A DNA stretch of 41,736 nt. Origin: CAYMTN01 sp964393335 (GTDB taxonomy: Bacteria; Chloroflexota; Anaerolineae; Aggregatilineales; Aggregatilineaceae). The position numbers were made by a program, and so were the translations under genes. Shown piece after piece: positions 7,829 to 16,354 of this stretch. The notes below the pieces were generated by a model, which did no database searches, had not been told where the DNA came from, and saw only the letters and a list, made by a program, of their open reading frames with translations. The stretch lies in the NCBI GenBank assembly GCA_964393335.1, contig CAYMTN010000016.1:1-41736 (forward strand). Reading direction: 5' to 3'. The first letter of the stretch is position 1; every line of letters starts with the position of its first letter.

Positions 7829-7955
7829 TGCCCCCTCGGATGCGTGCAGCGCCGCGCACAGCGCGCGACCTGCTCCGCCGTTGGCCAGATGGGGCGACCA
7901 TCATGTCACGCCGATGATGCCCCTTCGGATGCATGCAGCGCCGCGACCTGCTCCG
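7806..7955. repeat. tandem duplication of the kinase / K+ channel gene junction
   Basis: The stretch 7806-7877 is repeated at 7895-7955, 89 bases further on. The two copies differ at only two bases plus an 11-base insertion (7857-7867) in the first. The first copy holds the stop codon of the histidine kinase (7828). The second holds the stop codon of the K+ channel gene on the other strand (7906-7908). The first copy also contains, in antisense, a frameshifted duplicate of the channel C-terminus. Confidence 0.85.
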
Positions 7956-8952
7956 GAGTCGCCACCACGATCAACACGTCGCTGGCCCGCAGCACGGTGC
8001 TGGCACGGGGATTGAAGCGGTAGCCGCTGTCCACCGACTTGATCGCCATGACCAGCATTCCGGTCCGCCTGCCGAGGTCCGCCTCGCCCAACGTTTTGCC
8101 GATCACGCGCGGGATGCGGTCCACGTGGACTTCCTCGACGCGCAGCGTCTGGTCCGGCACGCGCAGCATCTCGTCCAGAAACGACACCACCACCGGACGC
8201 AGCATGATCGATGCCATGCGCAGCCCGCCGATCATGTTAGGCGAGACGACCTCATCCGCCCCGGCTTTGATCAACTTGCTGGCGTTCGCTTCGTCGCTGA
8301 CACGCGCGATCACGCGCAGGGCCGGGTTGAGCGCCCGTGCGCTGAGCACGATAAACACGTTGTCTTTGTCCTCACCCAACGCGGCGACCAGCCCATGCGC
8401 CCGCTCGATCCCGGCCAGCCGCAGTGTCTCGTCCTGGGTGGCATCCGCCTGAAGAAAAGGGAAATCACCGATCTGCTGCGCGGCTTCCAGCACCTCGGTA
8501 TCGTATTCGATCAACACAAACGGCGTCTTCGTGCGGAAAAATTCATCGGCGATGTATTTGCCGGTGCGGCCCCCGCCGCACAGAATCAGGTGATTCGACA
8601 ACTTGGCGATGCGTTGGTCCATTCTGCGTTCCCGAATAATCCGGTAAAACTCCCCTTCAACGATAAACGTGGCCAGCGTAGACACCGAATAACCGGCCAA
8701 CCCAATCGACGTGACGATCAGGCTGATGGTAAACCAGCGTCCGGCATCCGATAGCGGGCGTGTTTCACCGTAGCCGACCGTCGTCATGGTGATGATCGTC
8801 ATGTACAGCGCGTCGAGCACACCCCAGCCTTCGAGCAGGCTGTAACCCAGCGTGCCGCCGCACACGACCGCCACGATCAGCAGCAGCGCGCGCGCCAGCC
8901 GGAACTGGTAGCGCGTCGCGTGCTGTGACAGCCGCGCGGGATCGACTGGCAT
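7906..8952 (-). CDS. potassium channel with RCK (TrkA-N/TrkA-C) domain
   Basis: The protein is 348 residues. The membrane part is the two-helix pore module: helix 1 at about 18-42, a pore loop with the selectivity filter TMTTVGYGE, and helix 2 at about 72-97. A cytoplasmic RCK domain follows: Rossmann motif ILCGGGRTGKYIADE, acidic end of strand 2 in LIEYD, and the TrkA-N core to about 245, then a TrkA-C domain (about 260-340). This is the MthK-like layout in which the RCK ring gates the pore in response to a ligand such as Ca2+ or nucleotide. The gene starts at ATG 8952, five bases after the stop of the peptidase gene, so the two are probably cotranscribed. Its 3' end lies in the second copy of a tandem duplication. 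Confidence 0.95.
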   Translation of the reverse strand: MPVDPARLSQHATRYQFRLARALLLIVAVVCGGTLGYSLLEGWGVLDALYMTIITMTTVGYGETRPLSDAGRWFTISLIVTSIGLAGYSVSTLATFIVEGEFYRIIRERRMDQRIAKLSNHLILCGGGRTGKYIADEFFRTKTPFVLIEYDTEVLEAAQQIGDFPFLQADATQDETLRLAGIERAHGLVAALGEDKDNVFIVLSARALNPALRVIARVSDEANASKLIKAGADEVVSPNMIGGLRMASIMLRPVVVSFLDEMLRVPDQTLRVEEVHVDRIPRVIGKTLGEADLGRRTGMLVMAIKSVDSGYRFNPRASTVLRASDVLIVVATPEQVAALHASEGASSA

Positions 8953-8957
8953 AGACC

Positions 8958-10061
8958 CTACCCGCCGATCACCATCAGTTCGCGGGGGAAGGTCGTCAGG
9001 CTTTCCACGCCGTCCGCCGTGACCAGCATGTCATCCTCGATCCGCACGCCGACGTCACCCGGCAGGTAGATACCCGGCTCGACGGTGAACACCATGCCCG
9101 GTGCGAGCGTGCGCCTGTTGCCCTCGACCATGTTCGGGCCTTCGTGCGCTTCCAGGCCCAGGCCGTGCCCGGTACGGTGCGTGAAATACGGGCCAAACCC
9201 GGCGTCCGCGATCACCTTACGCGCGGCGCGGTCCACCTCTTGCGCCGGGATGCCCGGCCCCGCCGCCGCCCGCCCGGCAGCGTTCGCCGCCTGCACGATC
9301 GCGTACACGTCGGCCAGCCGCGCCGAGGGCTGCCCGACGCTGAACGTGCGCGTGATGTCGGACGCATACCCGCGCGCAGTCGTGCCAAAGTCGATCAGCA
9401 GCGGCTCGCCCTCGCCGACGCGCCGCTCGCCCGGCTCGCCATGCGGCAGGGCGCTGTTCGGCCCGCTGAGCACGATCGGCTCAAAGGGATGTTTGCCGCC
9501 GCCGCGCTTGAGCTGCTCCATGACCAGCAGATTCGTGATCACGCGTTCGGTCATACCCGGCTGTACGGCGTCGATGGTCGCCTGGAGGGCTGCCTCGCTG
9601 ATCCGGATCGCGTCTCGCAGCGCGGCAATCGCGCCGTCATCTTTGCGCAGCCGCAGGTCGGCCAGCGCATCCCCGGCAGCTACGAGCTTCACGCTCAGGA
9701 TATACGCCGCGATGATCTGCGATTCCAGCACGCGCATACGCAGTTCTTCCACGCCGACCCGCCGGTTGATCAGGTTAAGCGCTCCGGCTGCCGCCGCAAA
9801 GGCCGCCTGGTGCCCTTCCGAATCCGACCAGGGGAACAGCTCGAACGGAATGCCGGATTCGGCCAGCCGGGCTTCCTCGAGCGCGGGCACGACCGCGACC
9901 GGGTTTCTGCCGGGCACAAAAAAGACGACCAGCGGGCGCTCCATCAGGTGAAAGTCGATGCCGGTCACGTATTGCAGATTCGCGCCGGGGACCAGGGCGA
10001 TGGCGTCCAGCCCGGCCCGTTCAGCGATCTGGTAAATCGTTTCGACTCGCGTGTTTGTCAT
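8958..10061 (-). CDS. M24 family aminopeptidase (Xaa-Pro peptidase-like)
   Basis: The protein is 367 residues, normal for a prolidase or Xaa-Pro aminopeptidase. It has an N-terminal creatinase-type domain (about 1-135) and a C-terminal pita-bread domain. The five metal ligands of the family are visible in order: Asp in LIDFGTT, Asp in SDITRTFS, His in RTGHGLGLEAHE, Glu in FTVEPGIY and Glu in VRIEDD. The substrate His in LPHGEP is also present. It removes N-terminal residues before proline or cleaves Xaa-Pro dipeptides in the cytoplasm. The start at ATG 10061 has AAGGA eleven bases upstream. It lies in tandem with the K+ channel gene downstream; no functional tie is known. Confidence 0.93.
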   Translation of the reverse strand: MTNTRVETIYQIAERAGLDAIALVPGANLQYVTGIDFHLMERPLVVFFVPGRNPVAVVPALEEARLAESGIPFELFPWSDSEGHQAAFAAAAGALNLINRRVGVEELRMRVLESQIIAAYILSVKLVAAGDALADLRLRKDDGAIAALRDAIRISEAALQATIDAVQPGMTERVITNLLVMEQLKRGGGKHPFEPIVLSGPNSALPHGEPGERRVGEGEPLLIDFGTTARGYASDITRTFSVGQPSARLADVYAIVQAANAAGRAAAGPGIPAQEVDRAARKVIADAGFGPYFTHRTGHGLGLEAHEGPNMVEGNRRTLAPGMVFTVEPGIYLPGDVGVRIEDDMLVTADGVESLTTFPRELMVIGG

Positions 10062-10113
10062 GCGTTGCTACATCCTTCTCAGGTCACGATACGCGCTAGA
10101 GCCTAAAGCGTGA

Positions 10114-10143
10114 ATCGCCGGATGTCAAGAATCGCCCGGCGAT
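10114..10143 (-). terminator. possible terminator hairpin after the HEAT-WD40 gene
   Basis: ATCGCCGG (10114-10121) and CCGGCGAT (10136-10143) form a perfect 8-bp stem with a 14-base loop, starting six bases beyond the stop codon of the minus-strand gene. There is no proper U tract (only TTT some bases later), so it is at best a weak intrinsic terminator. Confidence 0.35.
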
Positions 10144-10148
10144 AGGCG

Positions 10149-11447
10149 TTATTTCTTCAAAAAATAGTCGAGTCCGGCCCGCGCGCCCCACAACCGCACG
10201 GTCTGGTCGTCGCTGGCGCTGGCGAGCATTTGCCCGTTCGACGCAGCAGCCAGATCGTTGATGCGCCCGGTATGCCCGGTCAGCGGCACGCCCTCCCCCC
10301 CGCCGCCCTGGATCGCAACCAGGCGAATGCTGCCATCCAGGTTGGCGACGACCAGTGTAAACCAGCCGTTGAGAAAGACCATCGCGCTGGTACGGCTCCC
10401 ACCCCCGGCGGGCTGCCAGCCATCGCGGTTTTTCTGCCAGATAGCATTGTTACCAGCGGAGTCAATCGCCGTGATGAACTGGGCCTCCGAACTCACGCCC
10501 ACGCCGGTCACAGTGGCCTGGAGGCCGGTTAGCCGCGCGACCTCGGCCTGTTGGGCGATGTCGTAGACGATCACCGTCGCGCCGATGTTGGTGGCCCACA
10601 GCGTATTGTATACCGCCGCGACGCTGTCGCCCTGCGCGGGAAATTCGTGGAGTTTGTCGCCCGTTTTGGCGTCGAACAAAAATCGTCCCGCGCCCAGGTA
10701 TCTTGCGTAATAATCATACGCAATGGTTTTCGCGCCCGGCGCGTGCCACGCCTGGTCACGCAGGTGGCGTGTCGCGAGGTCCCAAAACCGGATCGTCCCG
10801 CTGGCATCCAGCGTAGCCAGCGTGTTTCGATTGTCGAATTGAACGCTGGCGACCGGCCCGGCATGGCCCTCAAACACCGATAGCAACTCCCCGGTTGACG
10901 TGTCCCACACGCACGCGAAACCGTCCGCGCCGCCCGACGCGGCCAGATTACACGCCCGGTTGAACGCCACCGCGCGCACCGGCCCGCTGTGCCCCTCCAG
11001 CAGCGCCACCTGCTGCACCCGGTCGTACATGGTCTCGTCGAACCGGACGTTGACCAGGCTGCTATCCCGTTGGTAACGCGGCGGCGGATCGCCGGGCGTG
11101 ATCAGCTCTTTGTTCAACTGGTACACCGCGTTTTTGATCGCGATCTGCACATCCGGGCCGGGTTCTACGTCGAGACGTGCTTCCAGCGGCGCGATCGCAT
11201 CCCGGTAGCGCATCATCTTGAGCACGTTGGCAGCCGCCGCGCGTACCTGTTCGTCCGAATCGCCGAGCGCCGCGTACAGCCCCGCCAGCGCGGGAATCCC
11301 CATGCGTATGATCGGGTCGGTCCCCTCAAACTGGCGATCCGCCTGCTCGCGCGGTGGCAGGTTGTTTAGCGCGGCCTGCCGGGCGGGCGCGTCCGCCACC
11401 CACCGGCGCAGATAGGTTATGACAGCTTCCAGGTCGGCGTTCACCAT
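10149..11447 (-). CDS. HEAT repeat - WD40 repeat protein
   Basis: The protein is 432 residues with no signal peptide. The N-terminal 115 residues are helical with HEAT-like character (IIRMGIPALAGLYAALGDSDEQVRAAAANVL). From about residue 140 a beta-propeller follows. WD40 units with typical GH...WD spacing are clear at the start (LEGHSGPVRAVAF to FACVWD; FEGHAGPVASVQF to IRFWD) and end (LTGHTGRINDLAAA to VRLWG); the middle blades are degenerate. It is likely a scaffold or binding protein; no enzyme motif is present. A ribosome binding site AGGGAG lies upstream of ATG 11447. Propellers that open and close with WD40 units and have weak middle blades are common. Partner unknown. Confidence 0.85.
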   Translation of the reverse strand: MVNADLEAVITYLRRWVADAPARQAALNNLPPREQADRQFEGTDPIIRMGIPALAGLYAALGDSDEQVRAAAANVLKMMRYRDAIAPLEARLDVEPGPDVQIAIKNAVYQLNKELITPGDPPPRYQRDSSLVNVRFDETMYDRVQQVALLEGHSGPVRAVAFNRACNLAASGGADGFACVWDTSTGELLSVFEGHAGPVASVQFDNRNTLATLDASGTIRFWDLATRHLRDQAWHAPGAKTIAYDYYARYLGAGRFLFDAKTGDKLHEFPAQGDSVAAVYNTLWATNIGATVIVYDIAQQAEVARLTGLQATVTGVGVSSEAQFITAIDSAGNNAIWQKNRDGWQPAGGGSRTSAMVFLNGWFTLVVANLDGSIRLVAIQGGGGEGVPLTGHTGRINDLAAASNGQMLASASDDQTVRLWGARAGLDYFLKK

Positions 11448-11545
11448 GCGTTATCTCCCTGTTGGGTCACACGATAGTCGAATTATAGGTCAAACGCGCC
11501 GGGTGCAATACTCGCGCCGCGCCGGATCAGAATCCAGGAAAATCC

Positions 11546-11579
11546 CACCACAGAGAGCACAGAGCGCACGGAGAAAAGA
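11546..11579 (+). repeat. CACAGAG-type intergenic repeat, copy 2
   Basis: The string CACCACAGAG, AGCACAGAG, CGCACGGAG is the same type of tandem short unit as at 4111-4140, in the same orientation. It lies between the divergent HEAT-WD40 and YtxH-like genes, upstream of the promoter of the latter. Confidence 0.6.
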
Positions 11580-11624
11580 CAGAAAAAGCTCAAAGAACCG
11601 TTCCCTACGCCAAACCGGGCAAGC

Positions 11625-11633
11625 TGGTATAAT
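11625..11633 (+). promoter_or_regulatory. extended -10 promoter of the YtxH-like gene
   Basis: TGGTATAAT is a perfect TATAAT (11628-11633) preceded by the TGn extension. No good -35 is visible at 17 bases, as expected for an extended -10. The gene start at 11673 lies about 33 bases beyond the predicted start of transcription. Confidence 0.6.
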
Positions 11634-11672
11634 CAGCGGGGTACGGGAAAACCTGCTGAGGAGAAACGAGTT

Positions 11673-11915
11673 ATGCGGCGAATGCTGGCATTTATCGGCG
11701 GTGCGTTGAGCGGAGGCGCGATCGGGACGGCCATCGCGCTGCTGTTTACGCCCCGGTCAGGCGACTCGATGCGCGAGAGTCTGAGCGAACGCTTGGCCCG
11801 CGCCAAACAAGCCGGGCAAGAAGCCGCCGCGCAAAAACGACTGGAACTCGAAGCGCAGTTGATCGAGATGACCGCGCCTCACCCGCCCGGATCACCGCTG
11901 TCCCAGGAGAAATAG
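11673..11915 (+). CDS. small YtxH-like membrane protein
   Basis: The protein is 80 residues: a short basic start, one glycine-rich membrane segment (about 5-27, FIGGALSGGAIGTAIALLF), then TPRSGDSMRESLSERL and a charged coiled helix. This is the YtxH / gas-vesicle-associated GvpP-like pattern, where the membrane anchor is followed by TP(R/K)SG. The family is widespread and linked to general stress in Bacillus, but the role is unclear. The start ATG 11673 has GAGGAG upstream. It converges on the metallopeptidase gene, with 8 bases between stops. Confidence 0.8.
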   Translation: MRRMLAFIGGALSGGAIGTAIALLFTPRSGDSMRESLSERLARAKQAGQEAAAQKRLELEAQLIEMTAPHPPGSPLSQEK

Positions 11916-11923
11916 GGCCGCTA

Positions 11924-13828
11924 CTACGGAACGCGCTCCGCCGTGAGTTTGTAGGACGCGGGCACAGCCGTGAACGGGGCCATCGCACCGATCACGATGG
12001 TGGCCGATCCACCGTCCGGCACGGACACGGTCGCCCGTCCGGTATTCAGTGCATCGAGCGGCACGGCCTGCGCGGTCGGGTGTGCGCCGGAAACCGCCGC
12101 CGGGCGCGTGATCACGGTGACCGTCCAGTGCTGCGCCACGCTGGCAGGGATGCGCAAAAAGCCCTCCGGCACCCAGGCCGACGCCGCGCTCTCGACGTCA
12201 TCCAGGCGGCCTAATTCCACGATTCCGATATCGTCCAGCGCCACGCCCTGCCCCGTTTCGGCCACGTCGGTCAGATACTCAAAACGGACCACTATTTGCC
12301 GCCCGGCATACGCGCTGAGGTCAACCCGTTCGTCGATCCACGCACCGGAGCTGCCGCTGTAAAACGCGCCGGGCGCTTTCGTGCCATTCTGGGCGGCCTG
12401 GCTCCCGCTGACGATAGCCCAATCTTTGCCGCCGTCATCCGACACGAGCACCTGGAACCAATCGTAGTCCTGCTCGACATCCCACCACGCGCTGAACGCC
12501 AGCGTGACGGCGTCCAGCCCGGCCAGGTCAAACGGCGCGGTCAGGCGGGCGGCGCTGCTGCTGTCGTTGTAGGACCACCACATCCAATCGCCCGACTGCG
12601 GCACGGTGTCGATCACGACCGCCTGGTCGCTGCCATCGATGCTGATGTTGTACGTGCCCGGCTCCTCCAGGCTCAGGTAGTCCGCGCCGTACTGGTTGAC
12701 GGTGTCAACATACGCAGCGGCCCCCTGTGAAAACAGCAGCGGCAGCGGATCGATGTGGTTAGGCAGGTCGAGCGTCTGGTAATAATACTGCCCGTTCCCC
12801 ACGTACGGATCGTCAAAGTAGTTGGCGAGAATCCAATCGGCGAATACGTCGTCCACCGTCACGCCCTGGCCGGTGCTGGCCAGCGCTTCCTGCACCGACG
12901 CCAACCCGTCATAATCCGACCCGGCGACCGTCTGGATAAAGACCAGGCCAAACCGCTCGTACAGGTATACCAGGAACAGGTACGCCGCGCCGTAGTGCCG
13001 CCCGATGTCCGCGCCGGCAAATGACCAACCGTTCAGGTGCAGGTCGGGGTCATTCAGGAAGTCGAACAGGTTGTAATCGCCCACGTAACGCGGGGCGAAA
13101 CCGTTCAGGTGCTCGGCCAACTGCGACAGCCCTTCGTTGAACCAGCGCCGTTCGTTACCATCGACGGTGTACTGGATCAGGTGCTGCTGCTCGTGCGCGA
13201 TCGTGGTCAGGTATTCGGGCGAGCCAAGCGGCGCGTTGTCCAGGTTGACGTAGATGATCTCACGTTGGTTGCTTTCCGGGCATAACGAGCGCGGGCACTG
13301 GTCGTCAGGGTTGAACGCGCCCATGATCCCCGGCGCGATCACCGCCTGGTTGACGATATGAATCCGGCTGTCGCCATCGATGCCAGGATTCCATTCGTTG
13401 CCATAGATGCGGTGGTTCAGCGGCCAGATGTGCGTCTCGAAAAACCGCGCGGCCTGCTCCATCTCGGCAGGATCGACGCGGACTCCACGCTCGAACCAGA
13501 AGTACGCGTGGTCGGTGCGGGCGTACAGCACGAACGTTTCCGTCTGCGCGTCTCCGCTGCCCAGCGGCACGAACTGCTCGGTATCCTCCACCGCGTAGGG
13601 CCGGGTCGGGAACGGGCCGTAGACCTCGTCGTAGGTCTTCCAACCGACGTCGATCAGCCAATCCGCTTCCGAGCGGTGACGCGGCACCAGGGGCGCGTCA
13701 TCCCACGACAGCGACTCGCCCCGTTTGCCATCCTGGGCATACGCGGCGGGCGGTGCCGCCAGCCCGACCGCAAACGCGACCACCAGCGCCGCGAGCAGCA
13801 CACGGCCGGCCAAACCCGTCCTGTTCAT
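11924..13828 (-). CDS. secreted zinc metallopeptidase with immune inhibitor A-like C-terminal domain (paralogue 1)
   Basis: The protein is 634 residues. A signal peptide is clear (RVLLAALVVAFAVGLAAPPA, cleavage near AYAQD). The catalytic region has the zinc motif HEQQH (about residues 210-215, in YLTTIAHEQQHLIQ) followed by WFNEGLSQLAEHL, giving the HExxH...NEG pattern of gluzincin peptidases such as the M30 hyicolysin family. The C-terminal part (about 400-545) is a beta-sandwich of the type found after the catalytic domain in immune inhibitor A, with WMWWSYND, DGGKDW and VVRFEYLTD. It is exported and probably degrades extracellular protein. The gene 14106-16076 encodes a close paralogue on the same strand. 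The family (M6 against M30) cannot be settled by eye. Confidence 0.85.
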   Translation of the reverse strand: MNRTGLAGRVLLAALVVAFAVGLAAPPAAYAQDGKRGESLSWDDAPLVPRHRSEADWLIDVGWKTYDEVYGPFPTRPYAVEDTEQFVPLGSGDAQTETFVLYARTDHAYFWFERGVRVDPAEMEQAARFFETHIWPLNHRIYGNEWNPGIDGDSRIHIVNQAVIAPGIMGAFNPDDQCPRSLCPESNQREIIYVNLDNAPLGSPEYLTTIAHEQQHLIQYTVDGNERRWFNEGLSQLAEHLNGFAPRYVGDYNLFDFLNDPDLHLNGWSFAGADIGRHYGAAYLFLVYLYERFGLVFIQTVAGSDYDGLASVQEALASTGQGVTVDDVFADWILANYFDDPYVGNGQYYYQTLDLPNHIDPLPLLFSQGAAAYVDTVNQYGADYLSLEEPGTYNISIDGSDQAVVIDTVPQSGDWMWWSYNDSSSAARLTAPFDLAGLDAVTLAFSAWWDVEQDYDWFQVLVSDDGGKDWAIVSGSQAAQNGTKAPGAFYSGSSGAWIDERVDLSAYAGRQIVVRFEYLTDVAETGQGVALDDIGIVELGRLDDVESAASAWVPEGFLRIPASVAQHWTVTVITRPAAVSGAHPTAQAVPLDALNTGRATVSVPDGGSATIVIGAMAPFTAVPASYKLTAERVP

Positions 13829-13992
13829 GCCTGTCTCTTTCCGATAATCTGTCCTACCCTTTAGTGTAAAACAAATAGCGGCAATTTAGAAGAAAAAAGT
13901 TGTGAAAAAAATACGAGGGGAGAAGTCAATCAGAGTTGGCATGATTCTTTCGTGGGGGTGCTGCTGACGAACCGCCGGTTCGCCTGCGCCCA

Positions 13993-14015
13993 GGGCGGGG
14001 CAAGCGCCGCCCCTA
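13993..14015 (-). repeat. REP-like palindromic core (third relative of the 60-bp elements)
   Basis: On the minus strand this reads GTAGGGGCGGCGCTTGCCCC and continues CGCC. It matches the inner core of the palindromic elements at 17457-17532 and 24898-24973 (about 21 of 24 bases to the latter), but lacks their 13-base terminal inverted repeats. It can fold as a hairpin. It lies between the two metallopeptidase genes. Confidence 0.6.
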
Positions 14016-14057
14016 CGTTTCGTCATGCTTACTTGCGCTCTCCATGAGAGGAATACT

Positions 14058-14090
14058 TGCCGGGACGGAACAACACAACCCGCCCCGGCA
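14058..14090 (-). terminator. probable terminator hairpin after the second metallopeptidase gene
   Basis: TGCCGGGACGG (14058-14068) and CCGCCCCGGCA (14080-14090) pair in 10 of 11 positions with an 11-base loop. The hairpin begins 15 bases beyond the stop codon at 14106. No U tract follows on the minus strand, though TTTT follows on the plus strand, so the efficiency and direction are uncertain. Confidence 0.4.
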
Positions 14091-14105
14091 GTCGATTTTC
14101 GAACG

Positions 14106-16076
14106 TTACTGCACCGGCGTAACAGCCAGGCTGTAACGTGCCGGTTGGGTGGTGACCGGGGCCAGACCGGAGACGATGATCACCGCGTCGCCCTGGTCGC
14201 CGCCGACGGTCAAGTTCCACTCGCCGCGCGGCGCGTCGCCCTCGCCCAGCCACCGCGTCACCGGAGCCTGCGCGTTTCCCGGCTGGATCACCTCGACCAG
14301 GAAATACTGCGGCAGCACGTTATCCATCCGCAGCCAGCCCTCGCTGGTCCAGCCGCCATCGCCCGTTTCGAAGCTGTCGGAATAGCCGATCTCCGGCACG
14401 CTCACGTCGTCGATGATCAGGCCCGGCTGAGTCACCGCGTCGTCGGTGATGTACTCAAACCGCACCAGGATATTCTGCCCGGCGTAGGGCGTCAGGTCCA
14501 CCGATTCCTGGACCCACCCGTTGCTCTGCCCGGTATAACCGGGGCCGTACGCGTTGCCGTGCGGATCGTCGGAGACGGTGTGCGGCGTCGGCAAGACGGC
14601 CCACGTCGCGCCGCCATCCGTTGACACGGTCAGGTAGGCGTAGTCCCACAGGTTTTCGATGTAGTACCACGCCCAATAGTTGAGGGTCGCGCTGCTGACG
14701 CCGGTCAGGTCGAAGGCGTGCGTCAGGCGCGAGTCGCTCTCGTCGGCGCGGTTGGACCACCACATATACTGCCCGCTGTGCGCGTCGGTGGGCACCACCG
14801 AGACGGTATCGGTGCCCTTGAACGTGACGCGCACCTGCCGCGCTGCCAGCCCGCCGGGAATTTGCAGGTAGTGCGGTCCCCACTGCGGCGCGTCGGCGGC
14901 GACAGGCACGCCGTTCACCTGCACCTGGCGCGTGATAGCCGCTGTGGGCAGTCCCTGCATATCCGGGAAAGTATAAGCATACCGCCCGTCGCCCACCGAC
15001 GGGTCTTGCAGCAGGTTCGCCGCCAACCAATCCGCGAACAGGTCCACCACCGTGACCGGATCGCCGGTCGCCGGATCAGCGGCTTGAATCGCCTGCAAGG
15101 TATCTTCGACGCTGCGCAGCCCGTTAGCCGGATCGCGTACCAGGGCGGTGGTTGCCGCCTCGCCGTAACGCTCGTACAGGTAGGCCATGAACATGAAGGC
15201 CGCGCCGTAATGCACGCCCAGGTCGTCACTTTCAGGCCACGTATTGAGCTGGAAATCCGGCGCTTGCAAGAAGCCCGGCGCGGAATAGCTGCTGCCATAC
15301 CCGGCGATCATCGACGCCATCTCCGACAGACCCTCGTTCAACCAGGTGTCTTCATTCTTGTCGATGTGCCAGTGAACCATGTGCTGGAACTCGTGGGCCA
15401 GCACGCCCTCGTAATACGGCGTGCCGATGGACCGGCCCATCGCGTCCAGGTTCACATAAAACATCTCGTGCTGGTTGGAATTCGCCACCGCTTCGACCGG
15501 GTACTCGCTCGAACTGCCGTAATACGCCGCCACCCAACTGCCCAGGTTGGCCGCGTGCAGGATGTACAGGTGCGGGTCGCCGTCGATGCCGGGGTCCCAT
15601 TCGCTGCCAAAGACTTCGTGTATCTTGGGCCGGATCACGTTTTCGAACGCGTCCGCCGACTGTTTGATCGCGTTCAGGTTCACCTGCTGCCCGACCTGGA
15701 CAAACATGTATATGTGCGGAGTCTGATATACCAGCTCGGCGTCGATCTGGAACGAGTAATCTTCGTCCAGGTTATCGACCCAAAACGACTGTACGTCCCC
15801 ATTGGCCAATGCCGGCGGGGGCGTCGTGGGCGGTTCGGGGATATTCGTCACGCCGAGCAGCCGCCGCGCCAGGTCGATCCGGTCACGCGGGGGGATGATC
15901 GTGTTTTCGATCAAAAAGAGCGATTCGCTGCCGGAAGAACCTTCCTGGGCCAGGCGTGCGCCCGTCTCTGGCGGCACGCTGGCGGATGTCAACCCCGCCG
16001 AGGCCAGCGCCAGCAGCAGCACTCCAACCAGGCCGGTGAACACCATCCGGCGGAAACGAGCATGATTCGTCGTCAT
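14106..16076 (-). CDS. secreted zinc metallopeptidase with immune inhibitor A-like C-terminal domain (paralogue 2)
   Basis: The protein is 656 residues with a signal peptide (MVFTGLVGVLLLALASAGLT, cleavage likely after the alanine-serine stretch). The propeptide-like segment to about 110 is followed by a catalytic domain with HEFQHMVHW (zinc ligands) and TWLNEGLSEMASM, the same HExxH...NEG layout as the 11924-13828 protein. The C-terminal half repeats the beta-sandwich seen there (QYMWWSNRADES, STDGGATWAVLP, LVRFEYITDD). Similarity runs through the whole length, so the two genes arose by duplication. Spacing between them is 277 bases with a REP-like core, and each may have its own promoter. 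Predicted role: extracellular proteolysis. Substrate not evident. Confidence 0.85.
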   Translation of the reverse strand: MTTNHARFRRMVFTGLVGVLLLALASAGLTSASVPPETGARLAQEGSSGSESLFLIENTIIPPRDRIDLARRLLGVTNIPEPPTTPPPALANGDVQSFWVDNLDEDYSFQIDAELVYQTPHIYMFVQVGQQVNLNAIKQSADAFENVIRPKIHEVFGSEWDPGIDGDPHLYILHAANLGSWVAAYYGSSSEYPVEAVANSNQHEMFYVNLDAMGRSIGTPYYEGVLAHEFQHMVHWHIDKNEDTWLNEGLSEMASMIAGYGSSYSAPGFLQAPDFQLNTWPESDDLGVHYGAAFMFMAYLYERYGEAATTALVRDPANGLRSVEDTLQAIQAADPATGDPVTVVDLFADWLAANLLQDPSVGDGRYAYTFPDMQGLPTAAITRQVQVNGVPVAADAPQWGPHYLQIPGGLAARQVRVTFKGTDTVSVVPTDAHSGQYMWWSNRADESDSRLTHAFDLTGVSSATLNYWAWYYIENLWDYAYLTVSTDGGATWAVLPTPHTVSDDPHGNAYGPGYTGQSNGWVQESVDLTPYAGQNILVRFEYITDDAVTQPGLIIDDVSVPEIGYSDSFETGDGGWTSEGWLRMDNVLPQYFLVEVIQPGNAQAPVTRWLGEGDAPRGEWNLTVGGDQGDAVIIVSGLAPVTTQPARYSLAVTPVQ

Positions 16077-16309
16077 CTACTTACAATCCTTTTTCAATTG
16101 TGCGATCATTGGTTATACGTGGTGTACTGATTAAGTTTTACCGCCTTAGGTCGTTACCGGCCACGTTTTTTTAGCAATCTCTAATGGACAAATCATTTAG
16201 AACTCGCATCACGGGAAAAAGAGTAGTCGGTTGTTGGTGGTTGGACAGGCGTGTAGCCGCACCGGTTTGACCCGCGCGGGGCAGGTCGCCACACACTCAC
16301 CAGACCCGG

Positions 16310-16315
16310 TATAAT
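16310..16315 (+). promoter_or_regulatory. -10 element upstream of the Fur-family gene
   Basis: A perfect TATAAT lies 39 bases before ATG 16355, in the same GGTATAAT context as at 11626 and 39636. No convincing -35 box sits 17 bases upstream. The rest of the interval 16077-16309 shows no other clear signal. Confidence 0.45.
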
Positions 16316-16354
16316 CTGCTGTAGACGTAAGCCAGGGATAAGGGTCTTTCTATC

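Noticed and set aside
14718..16130. Plus-strand frame of 470 codons opposite the second metallopeptidase
   Set aside because: Antisense shadow with no recognisable domain; the minus strand has a signal peptide and zinc site.
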